In this document: positions 1-5,074 of the stretch, in pieces
Layout: every line of letters starts with the position of its first letter
Numbering within the stretch: position 1 is the stretch's first letter
NCBI GenBank assembly: GCA_015494845.1
Contig: WGAL01000007.1
Location: 1-5,074 of the forward strand
From: Melioribacteraceae bacterium
GTDB taxonomy: Bacteria > Bacteroidota > Ignavibacteria > Ignavibacteriales > Melioribacteraceae
DNA length: 5,074 nt
Direction of reading: 5' to 3'
Notes under the pieces: model-generated
Told to the model about the DNA's origin: nothing
Databases searched by the model: none
The model's input: only the letters and a program-made list of their open reading frames with translations
Translations under genes and position numbers: made by a program

Positions 1-700
1 CAATAAATCCGCCCAAAGCAAGAGGAATGCCCGCTAATAAATTTACAAAACCAATTTGAAAATTCCCCGATGTCTCGGAATTTCTTAAAAGCATAAAAGA
101 AATTGTTGAAAGCGTCATTGCCGTTGCGACCGCCATAGTAGATGAGCCAATGGCTTTCCTAACATCAATTGAATAAAGATAAATTAAAATCGGAGCAAAA
201 AACACGCCCCCGCCTAATCCGCTTGAAACGGCAATCGTTCCTACAAATAAACCGGTTAAGAACAATGTCCATACCGGAAATTTCAAATGACTGTTAAAAT
301 TAAATTTATCCTCAAACAACATAAATAATCCGACAATTCCTACAACGACGCCGATGAACATTTTTAATTTTTCCGAATCAATTCCGAGCATAAACCTCGG
401 CGTTAGCAAAGCCGCAATGAATGTTCCGGAAGTTAAATAAAGCGCCGGACGAAAGTTTACGTTCTTATTTTTCACGTGATTGTAAAACGAAGTCGCCGAA
501 GTTACCATTCCCGCAAAAAGCGAAGTTGCAACAATTACGTGCATCGAATTTAGCGAATCAATTAACGATAGCGACGAGGCAAACATTAAAATCGGGACAA
601 AAACAACGCCGCCGCCAATGCCGAGCAATCCGGAAAGAAATCCGGCCAAAATGCCTGCGCTTAAAAACATTATGAGAACCAGAATTTCTTGTCCGCTCAT
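1..700 (-). CDS. TauE/SafE-family membrane permease (sulfite/organosulfonate exporter family), 3' end cut off by window edge
   Basis: The first 233 residues of a polytopic membrane protein are open from an ATG at 698-700 to the window edge. Family members usually have about 250-270 residues, so only a short C-terminal piece should be missing. The TauE/SafE signature appears twice, as expected for this internally duplicated fold: GLLGIGGGVVFVPIL at residues 24-38 and GLGGGVFFAPIL at residues 161-172. Each is followed by a small-residue helix (HVIVATSLFAGMVTS near 54-68; KAIGSSTMAVATAM near 182-195). Hydrophobic segments alternate with short loops through the whole protein. The family is linked to export of sulfite, sulfoacetate or related anions across the inner membrane, but most members have no proven substrate and none can be assigned here. 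The start overlaps the stop of the upstream protease gene as ATGA, and a GGAG ribosome site sits 8 nt before it (709-712), so translational coupling is likely. Confidence 0.9.
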   Translation of the reverse strand, partial: MSGQEILVLIMFLSAGILAGFLSGLLGIGGGVVFVPILMFASSLSLIDSLNSMHVIVATSLFAGMVTSATSFYNHVKNKNVNFRPALYLTSGTFIAALLTPRFMLGIDSEKLKMFIGVVVGIVGLFMLFEDKFNFNSHLKFPVWTLFLTGLFVGTIAVSSGLGGGVFFAPILIYLYSIDVRKAIGSSTMAVATAMTLSTISFMLLRNSETSGNFQIGFVNLLAGIPLALGGFI

Positions 701-2331
701 TTAAGGAACTCCGAATAGAGCGAGTCGTTTTCCAAAACGGAAACGGCAACATCAAATTGTTTATCGTCTTTCAAACTTTCCGCAATTCGCCCTTTTATTC
801 CGCCGGTATGTCCGGCAAGTTCAATTTTAATCAATTTAATAATTAAATCTTTATTCTTATCCAATTCTTTTTTCTGCGCCTCTTTAAGCAAATTCATAAA
901 TTTTTCCGTTTCTTCGCTCAACGTTGAATTATGCTTTACCATTTCGGAAGCGGCAAGTTTTTTCAAATATACGTTTTCCTTCGAATTAAACGAATAATTT
1001 TCTTTTTTCAGATATTCTGTAAATTTTTCGAACAATTTGTTCCTGTCCAAATCGGCAACATTCAAGTTATTATTGTTCTCGTTTGTGTTATAATAATACG
1101 TTCCGAATTTGAAAAAATATGCGTTTGCCAAAAGTTGTTCAATTACCTCAGGCAATTCCTCGTTGCGAACCGTCGTATCAGGCTCGATTCCGCCCGCGGA
1201 ATAAACCACGCGTCCGTTGTCGGTTTTGAAAATCTTCTTCTTAATTTGTTTCGGTCTTTCCAAAACTTTATCCGAATAATCCAATTTTTGAATGCAACGC
1301 CCGCTCGGCGTGTAATAGCGGGCGGTTGTGATTTTCATTGTGTTGTCGTAAGGCAAAGGAATAATCGTTTGAACGAGCCCTTTCCCGTAAGAACGCTCGC
1401 CAACCACAACGCCTCTGTCGTGGTCTTGAATTGCGCCGGTAACAATCTCGGAAGCGGAAGCGGAATATCCGTTTATCAGAACCGCAAGTTTCACGTTCCC
1501 GGCAATCGGATTTTCTTTTCCGTAATATCTTTTTGCGTTAATAGAATCCCGCCCGATTACGGAGACAATAAGACTTTTGTTCGGAAGAAATTTTTCCGAT
1601 ACGTCAATCGCCGCATCGAGAAGCCCGCCGGGATTTCCGCGCAAATCCAAAATTATTCCTTCGACTTTCCCTTTTTCATTCAACTCGGCAATTGCGTTTT
1701 TAAGTTCGTCGCCGGCGGTTCGCGAAAAACCGTTTAATTTCAAATACGCGATTTCATTATTCTTTCCGACAAGAGTTTTATAAACCAAGTTTTTGATTTC
1801 CACCTCTTCCCTAACCAACTCAAAATCGAGAGTGTCTTTAATGCCTTCGCGGATAATTCGCAATTTCACCGTTGTTCCAGGTTCGCCTTTCAGCCGCGAA
1901 CCGAGCGCGTCGTACTTGTCGCTTGTCATTACTTCGCCGTCAATCGAATAAATAACGTCGCCGATTCGCAAACCTTGACGTTGCGCCGAGTAACCGTCCA
2001 TTAATTCCATTACCGTAATTTTGCCTTCGCGCAAACCGATTGTTGCGCCGATACCGCCGTATTTTCCGCGCGTAAGCGCTTCGACGTCGCGTTGTTGCTC
2101 GCTATCGTAAAAAACGGTGTATGGGTCGAGAGATTTCAGCATTCCCTTAATTCCGGCAACGACAAATTTTTCAGGATTAATTTCATCGACGTAATGTAAA
2201 GTGGCTTGTTTGTAAACTTCGCCAAAAATTTCAATACTTTTTGAGATACGGTAATATATATCGCCGCTTTGAAAAACAAATCCGAAAGCGACCAAAGCCA
2301 AAACCACAAAAGCAATTTTCTTATTCTTCAT
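697..2331 (-). CDS. ctpA: S41 family carboxy-terminal processing protease with PDZ domain (CtpA/Prc type)
   Basis: This 544-residue serine protease is anchored in or exported across the inner membrane and should act in the periplasm on C-termini of envelope proteins. Domains in order: a hydrophobic signal/anchor segment at about 6-22; a helical pre-domain with the LDPYTVFY motif near 68-75; a PDZ domain at about 92-177, which in this family senses substrate C-termini; and the S41 core at about 190-385. The catalytic Ser-Lys pair is visible: the middle serine of SASASE (residue 292) and the lysine of YGKGLVQ (residue 317), exactly 25 residues apart as in Prc and CtpB, with the conserved Gln at 321. 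The oxyanion-region motif LDLRGNPGG is at about 228-236. A C-terminal extension of about 150 residues is helical and Lys/Glu-rich, of unclear role. An in-frame TTG at 2364 would add 11 residues but has no ribosome site. The ATG at 2331 has GAGGAG just upstream and leaves only an 11-nt overlap with tmk. Confidence 0.95.
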   Translation of the reverse strand: MKNKKIAFVVLALVAFGFVFQSGDIYYRISKSIEIFGEVYKQATLHYVDEINPEKFVVAGIKGMLKSLDPYTVFYDSEQQRDVEALTRGKYGGIGATIGLREGKITVMELMDGYSAQRQGLRIGDVIYSIDGEVMTSDKYDALGSRLKGEPGTTVKLRIIREGIKDTLDFELVREEVEIKNLVYKTLVGKNNEIAYLKLNGFSRTAGDELKNAIAELNEKGKVEGIILDLRGNPGGLLDAAIDVSEKFLPNKSLIVSVIGRDSINAKRYYGKENPIAGNVKLAVLINGYSASASEIVTGAIQDHDRGVVVGERSYGKGLVQTIIPLPYDNTMKITTARYYTPSGRCIQKLDYSDKVLERPKQIKKKIFKTDNGRVVYSAGGIEPDTTVRNEELPEVIEQLLANAYFFKFGTYYYNTNENNNNLNVADLDRNKLFEKFTEYLKKENYSFNSKENVYLKKLAASEMVKHNSTLSEETEKFMNLLKEAQKKELDKNKDLIIKLIKIELAGHTGGIKGRIAESLKDDKQFDVAVSVLENDSLYSEFLK

Positions 2332-2956
2332 TTTCTCCTCTGAAACTTGGGTGACTGGAAACAACAGAAATTATTTCTCGGGAAACTTCCTCGATTGAAC
2401 GCGTTCCGTCTATTACTTTTATTCGTTCGCACTCGTTCGCCAAATCGAGATAACCTTGTCTTACGCGTTTGAAAAATTCCTCGTCCGAAGTTTCAATTCT
2501 ATCCAAATTGGAAGAACCGTGTTTCAATTTTCGTTCTTTCAATTTTTCCAACGGAACATCGATAAAAAAAGTCAAATCCGGCTTCTTGTTGTTTAATGCG
2601 AATTTATTTAACGCTTTGATAAAATCAATATCCAAACCGCGTCCGTAACCTTGATACGCCGTCGAAGAATCGTAAAATCTGTCGGAAAGAACAAACACGC
2701 CGCGTTTTAAGTTCGGTTCAATAACTTGCTTGAACAATTGCGCCCGACTTGCGTAAAACAAAAGCAATTCGGTTTCCGGCGTCATTCCCGAATTTTTTTT
2801 ATCGAGTAAAATCTCGCGAATTTTTTCGGAAATTTCCGTTCCGCCAGGTTCGCGAATTACAAGCGTTTGCTTGTTTTCGTTTTCAAGAAAATTTTTAAGC
2901 AATTCGATCTGCGTCGATTTGCCGCAAAAATCCAATCCTTCAAAAGTAATAAACAT
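2321..2956 (-). CDS. tmk: Thymidylate kinase (dTMP kinase)
   Basis: This 211-residue cytosolic enzyme phosphorylates dTMP to dTDP with ATP, an essential step of dTTP synthesis. The length is typical of bacterial TMPK (about 205-215). The Walker A loop is GLDFCGKS at residues 7-14 directly after MFITFE. REPGG at 35-39 is the conserved dTMP-binding stretch. SDRFYDSSTAYQG at 91-103 contains the DR(F/Y) motif that holds the substrate, and FIDVP at 131-135 is the usual strand before the LID. The LID region at about 140-153 carries several Arg/Lys residues and is followed by DRIE and FFKRVRQGY, as in the family. The P-loop is unusual in having Phe-Cys where Gly-(Ala/Ser/Thr) is more common. The ATG lies 7 nt after the YbbR-gene stop with only a weak purine-rich site, suggesting reinitiation from upstream translation. 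The 3' end overlaps the protease gene by 11 nt. Confidence 0.97.
   Translation of the reverse strand: MFITFEGLDFCGKSTQIELLKNFLENENKQTLVIREPGGTEISEKIREILLDKKNSGMTPETELLLFYASRAQLFKQVIEPNLKRGVFVLSDRFYDSSTAYQGYGRGLDIDFIKALNKFALNNKKPDLTFFIDVPLEKLKERKLKHGSSNLDRIETSDEEFFKRVRQGYLDLANECERIKVIDGTRSIEEVSREIISVVSSHPSFRGENEE
2335..2340 (-). promoter_or_regulatory. Ribosome binding site that decides the protease start
   Basis: GAGGAG on the minus strand lies 3 nt before the ATG at 2329-2331, inside the end of tmk. Counting only the GAGG core gives a spacing of 5 nt. The spacing is a little short, but the alternative in-frame TTG start at 2364 has no purine-rich Shine-Dalgarno sequence in front of it. The residues gained from the upstream start (FPVTQVSEEK) would also push the hydrophobic signal segment away from the N-terminus. 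Confidence 0.65.
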
Positions 2957-2963
2957 TCTAACT

Positions 2964-3872
2964 CTATTTTTTAATTACATATTCGATTTTTTCCGGCGTC
3001 CAACCGATTAACTTTACGCCGTTAGGAATTATAATATGCGGTTTTATTGCGCCGGTTGTGTCTTTTATCGTTTCGCCGTAAAGAACATACGCGAAAATAT
3101 CTTTTTTTGTTAACTTACCAAGAATGTTAATTCCGCCGCGTAAATTAACATTAATTTTAGTCGGAAAAATTATCAACTCAACTTTGGAAGGAACACCTTT
3201 TATATTCACCTGAACGTCGCGGAATTGTTTATCGACTATCTTCTGAACATTTAAGAAAATTTGAACATATTTTTTCTTGGAAGTAACGTAATTCGGCAAA
3301 CTCAATTTCGCTTGAAATGTAAGCGTATCTTGAAGTTCGTCGAGTTTTATCGGCTCGGTAAAAACGGAATCGATTCTTTCGACTAATGTCTTCGGTCCAG
3401 AAACAACAATGTTTGCCGGAGTAACTTTCGGCGGTTCTACCAGCGAATATTTTTCAGAAAAATTCAGTCGAAGACGCGGGATAACCTTAACATTTTTTGA
3501 GATGCGTTTTTCAACGGTAACCGCAATAACTTCCGGCGAAACATTTATTATGTTTGTTTCCGACGAGAAAATTTTTTCCGATTTGATAATATCGCGAACA
3601 GTAATTAAATGTGAACCGGTTTTTGGTTCAGGATAAATATCCATAAATTGATCTCCGCCCCAGTAATAACCGGAAAGAACCCAACCTTTACCCTGAACGC
3701 CGACAATCACAAATCTGTTCGAAACTGACGAAACCGCAAGCGTTGAATCGTTCAAATGAACGTGTACCGGCAAGTAAACGCTTGTGTAAAAATTACCGGA
3801 CATTGTAACAATTGCCCACAAAAGAACCGCTAAAAAAACCGAAAATCCGATATGTTTCCAATCGCGTTTCAA
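2964..3872 (-). CDS. Membrane-anchored YbbR-like (CdaR-family) domain protein
   Basis: This 302-residue protein has one N-terminal membrane segment at about 8-25 after a short basic start (MKRDWKH), so the bulk should lie outside the cytoplasmic membrane. The rest is beta-rich and resembles tandem YbbR repeats, at roughly 30-120, 125-210 and 215-302. The clearest match is VSGPKTLVERIDSVFTEPI at 157-175, the typical YbbR core that follows a VTPANIVV strand; a related strand, VSPEVIAVTVEK, is at 111-122. In Firmicutes the YbbR protein CdaR binds and regulates the diadenylate cyclase CdaA. In Bacteroidota and relatives similar proteins occur beside various genes and their role is less clear. No cdaA is present here. 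Translation starts at a TTG (3870-3872) with AGGTG 8 nt upstream; an in-frame stop at 3894-3896 rules out a longer form. It is the first gene after the terminator and probably heads the operon with tmk. The family call is from motif recognition only; no enzyme activity is expected. Confidence 0.83.
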   Translation of the reverse strand: MKRDWKHIGFSVFLAVLLWAIVTMSGNFYTSVYLPVHVHLNDSTLAVSSVSNRFVIVGVQGKGWVLSGYYWGGDQFMDIYPEPKTGSHLITVRDIIKSEKIFSSETNIINVSPEVIAVTVEKRISKNVKVIPRLRLNFSEKYSLVEPPKVTPANIVVSGPKTLVERIDSVFTEPIKLDELQDTLTFQAKLSLPNYVTSKKKYVQIFLNVQKIVDKQFRDVQVNIKGVPSKVELIIFPTKINVNLRGGINILGKLTKKDIFAYVLYGETIKDTTGAIKPHIIIPNGVKLIGWTPEKIEYVIKK

Positions 3873-3880
3873 ATGAAAAT

Positions 3881-3885
3881 CACCT
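3881..3885 (-). promoter_or_regulatory. Ribosome binding site supporting a TTG start for the YbbR-like gene
   Basis: AGGTG on the minus strand is 8 nt before the TTG at 3870-3872. No ATG or GTG in the same frame lies between this TTG and the upstream in-frame stop TGA at 3894-3896. The next ATG inside the gene is codon 24, which would delete the membrane segment. The TTG is therefore the only sensible start. Confidence 0.7.
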
Positions 3886-3930
3886 AATAAAAATCATAAA
3901 AAAAGGAATTCTTCCGAATTTTAAATATAG

Positions 3931-3960
3931 AAAAAAGGCGTTAATAATTAACGCCTAAAA
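3931..3960 (-). terminator. Rho-independent terminator of the BMC shell gene pair
   Basis: Read on the minus strand, AGGCGTTAAT and ATTAACGCCT (3936-3945 and 3947-3956) form a perfect 10-bp inverted repeat around one base. In practice this is a stem of about 8 bp with a loop of about 5 nt. It is followed directly by a run of T (3931-3936). It begins about 25 nt after the stop of the tailed BMC gene. On the plus strand the trailing bases are A-rich with no T run, so the terminator works for minus-strand transcription. It separates the BMC unit from the downstream YbbR-tmk-protease-permease operon. Confidence 0.85.
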
Positions 3961-3981
3961 TCCGGAATAATTCCCAAAATG

Positions 3982-4713
3982 TTATCTAATTGATTGAAAC
4001 AAATCTATTAAAGTTTGTCGGTTTGCCTTGGAAATTTCACGTCCTTTAATCGGGAAACTGTCGAATTGACGCGCCAAGTGACGAAGTTCGTGAACGTTCA
4101 TTTTTTCAAGCTCTTCAAGCGTTGGAATTTCAATCTGAGAAGCAGTAACTTCTTCTGTTTCCGTTTCGGTTTCAGTCAAATCATCAGATTGAGTTTGTTC
4201 AGTTTCTTCGTCGGGGGAAGATTCTACGATTTCTGTTTCCGTTTGCTCCGACTCTTGCTCCGCAGTAATTTCATGTTGAACTTCTGTTTCGGGAACTACA
4301 ACTTCGTTTTCGCTTTCCGCCGGTTCAACCGGAATTACTTCCGCGTTCTCTTCCGTTTCTGGAGAAACTTCGAACAAACTAGCTTGAGATTTATCCACGC
4401 TTTTGGTTCGCGATTTTTTCTTTCCGCCGCGTTTGCCTTTGTTTGTTTCGTAAAGAATTGATTCAAGTTGGTCGTCCGGACGCGGAATTACATGCGTGGA
4501 AACCAAATGCCCAACTCTCTGCGCTGCAGCTGCTCCGGCATCAACGGAAGATTTTACCGCCGCAACTTCGCCGATTATTTTAATCACAACAAGCGCGCCG
4601 CCAACATATTCTTTACCAATTAATTTGACATTCGCGGCTTTTAACATTGCGTCTGCCGCTTCTATTGCTCCGACAAGCCCTTTTGTTTCAATTAATCCGA
4701 GAGCCAAAAGCAT
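3982..4713 (-). CDS. BMC-domain shell protein with long acidic tail and C-terminal Rho-N/SAP-like module
   Basis: This 243-residue protein is a fusion. Residues 1-88 are a full, non-permuted BMC-H domain, the unit that forms hexameric tiles of microcompartment shells. It has the LGLIETKGL opening, the edge lysine at 25, the [11 protein letters not shown] helix and the HVIPRP strand with Arg78. Its pore loop reads YVGGA (36-40), bulkier than in its neighbour. Residues 91-105 are strongly basic (KGKRGGKKKSRTK). Residues 113-195 are a low-complexity Glu/Thr/Ser/Val linker with TETETETEE repeats, probably disordered. Residues 196-243 form a compact module of predicted helices (LEELEKMNVHELRHLARQ, then KANRQTLIDLFQSI), resembling Rho N-terminal or SAP-like folds that can contact nucleic acid; that match is by eye only. 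PduK-type shell proteins also carry a C-terminal extension, but with a different, Cys-containing end. The start is 8 nt after the upstream BMC gene, with AAAGG about 12 nt before the ATG. The role of the tail is unknown; cytosolic positioning or recruitment is possible. Confidence 0.93.
   Translation of the reverse strand: MLLALGLIETKGLVGAIEAADAMLKAANVKLIGKEYVGGALVVIKIIGEVAAVKSSVDAGAAAAQRVGHLVSTHVIPRPDDQLESILYETNKGKRGGKKKSRTKSVDKSQASLFEVSPETEENAEVIPVEPAESENEVVVPETEVQHEITAEQESEQTETEIVESSPDEETEQTQSDDLTETETETEEVTASQIEIPTLEELEKMNVHELRHLARQFDSFPIKGREISKANRQTLIDLFQSIR
4129..4377 (-). repeat. Low-complexity coding tract (acidic Glu/Thr/Ser linker)
   Basis: This stretch encodes residues 113-195 of the tailed BMC protein. 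On the plus strand it shows many imperfect repeats of TTCTG/TTTCC/GTTTC units, which on the coding strand are GAA and ACN codons giving runs such as TETETETEE and EQESEQTETE. Short repeats like these tend to change in length by slippage, so linker length may vary between strains. Confidence 0.7.
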
Positions 4714-4721
4714 AAATTATA

Positions 4722-5000
4722 TTAACCTTTTTTGGGGAGAATAGATTCAACTTCGTTATGCGGACGCGGAATTACATGAACCGAAACAAGTTCGCCAACT
4801 CTTTGTGCTGCAGCTGCTCCGGCATCGGTTGCAGCTTTTACAGCGCCAACATCTCCGCGTACCATTACGGTAACATAACCGCCGCCAATTGTTTCTTTTC
4901 CGATTAATTCAACTTTTGCCGCCTTTACCATTGCGTCTGCAGCTTCAATTGAACCAACTAAACCTTTTGTTTCTACCATTCCTAAAGCATCAAGTGCCAT
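4722..5000 (-). CDS. BMC-H shell protein, PduA/EutM/PduJ type
   Basis: This 92-residue canonical hexamer-forming shell protein builds the facets of a bacterial microcompartment and provides small central pores for metabolites. It aligns without gaps, residue for residue, to the start of PduA as I recall it: LGMVETKGL at 6-14, DAMVKAA at 22-28 with the edge Lys26, [19 protein letters not shown] at 47-65, and HVIPRP at 75-80 with Arg79, followed by the usual VESILPK end. The pore loop is TIGGG (37-41), closer to EutM (QIGGG) than to PduA (KIGSG). BMC-H type alone does not tell which metabolism the compartment houses. It is the first gene of the two-gene unit, with AGGAG at 5009-5013, 8 nt before the ATG. 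It is a close paralogue of the BMC domain in the next gene. Confidence 0.97.
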   Translation of the reverse strand: MALDALGMVETKGLVGSIEAADAMVKAAKVELIGKETIGGGYVTVMVRGDVGAVKAATDAGAAAAQRVGELVSVHVIPRPHNEVESILPKKG

Positions 5001-5008
5001 ATTGATTG

Positions 5009-5065
5009 CTCCTATAATTAGTTGAAATTTATTAGCAAAATAAACTTAAATATAAATAAAGTCAA
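5009..5065 (-). promoter_or_regulatory. Possible sigma70-like promoter and ribosome site of the BMC gene pair
   Basis: On the minus strand TTGACT (5060-5065) matches the -35 consensus at five of six bases. It is followed after 17 nt by TATTTT (5037-5042), a weak -10 matching four of six. Transcription would start near 5030, giving a leader of about 30 nt that contains the AGGAG ribosome site (5009-5013). The region is very AT-rich, so chance matches are easy, and if the organism is in the FCB group its main sigma factor may use other signals. The 74 bases upstream of the first BMC gene hold nothing else I can identify. Confidence 0.35.
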
Positions 5066-5074
5066 TATTTACTT

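Noticed and set aside
421..675. An 84-codon plus-strand frame and a 65-codon minus-strand frame (558-755) at the left end
   Set aside because: Both overlap the well-supported TauE/SafE gene, which has clear membrane motifs, and neither has a recognisable product.
931..1737. A 268-codon open frame on the plus strand
   Set aside because: It lies fully antisense to the S41 protease core, whose catalytic motifs are intact. The translation is rich in Phe, Arg, Asn and Ile with no recognisable motif, as expected for a shadow frame.
2332..2364. An 11-residue N-terminal extension of the protease from an upstream TTG
   Set aside because: There is no ribosome site in front of the TTG, the overlap with tmk would be 44 nt, and the ATG at 2331 has GAGGAG directly upstream and gives a normal signal segment.
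3905..3920. Short inverted repeat around GGAATTCTTCCGAATT upstream of the YbbR-like gene
   Set aside because: The arms are only about five AT-rich bases with a small centre; too short and too likely by chance to call an operator.
3893..3930. Possible -10 boxes for the YbbR operon (TATATT at 3924-3929 and TATGAT at 3893-3898, minus strand)
   Set aside because: Neither has a convincing -35 at 16-18 nt. The first would place its -35 in the terminator stem and the second would leave almost no leader before the ribosome site. A promoter is likely in this gap but cannot be placed.
4015..4461. A 148-codon open frame on the plus strand
   Set aside because: It is antisense to the Glu/Thr-rich linker of the tailed BMC protein. 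GAA codons read in reverse give TTC, which explains its Phe-rich, low-complexity translation.
1..5074. CRISPR array, tRNA or rRNA gene, insertion sequence, or defence system
   Set aside because: No regularly spaced repeats, RNA gene signatures, transposase motifs or terminal inverted repeats were seen; nearly the whole window is explained by six protein genes.

Overview
The window comes from a bacterium, is moderately AT-rich, and is tightly packed. All six genes lie on the minus strand, so transcription runs from the right-hand end to the left. The mix of a YbbR-like protein, a Bacteroidota-style S41 processing protease, a bacterial thymidylate kinase and bacterial microcompartment (BMC) shell genes in an AT-rich genome suggests the FCB group. 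Ignavibacteriota/Melioribacter-like is my best guess. This is inference from protein flavour; no marker gene is present to settle it.

Right part (about 3930-5074): a short transcription unit of two adjacent BMC-domain shell genes. The first (4722-5000) is a canonical 92-residue PduA/EutM-type hexamer protein. The second (3982-4713) starts with a similar BMC domain and adds a tail of about 155 residues: a basic patch, a long Glu/Thr-rich acidic linker, and a small C-terminal helical module that looks like a Rho-N/SAP-type domain. A possible sigma70-like promoter lies upstream of the first gene, and a strong intrinsic terminator follows the second. No BMC enzyme is visible; any would lie beyond the right edge or elsewhere in the genome.

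Middle and left part (1-3872): four tightly spaced genes that look like one housekeeping operon. In order of transcription they are a membrane-anchored YbbR-domain protein (TTG start), thymidylate kinase (tmk), an S41 carboxy-terminal processing protease with a PDZ domain, and a TauE/SafE-family membrane permease that runs off the left edge. The junctions are a 7-nt gap, an 11-nt overlap and an ATGA stop/start overlap, which suggests co-transcription and possible translational coupling. The genes do not form one obvious pathway; envelope maintenance, dTTP synthesis and anion export are simply packed together.

The most interesting element is the tailed BMC shell protein. Both termini of a standard, non-permuted BMC-H domain lie on the concave face, which is thought to face the cytosol. 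The tail could therefore act outside the compartment, for example in positioning, nucleic-acid contact or partner recruitment. That role is inference.
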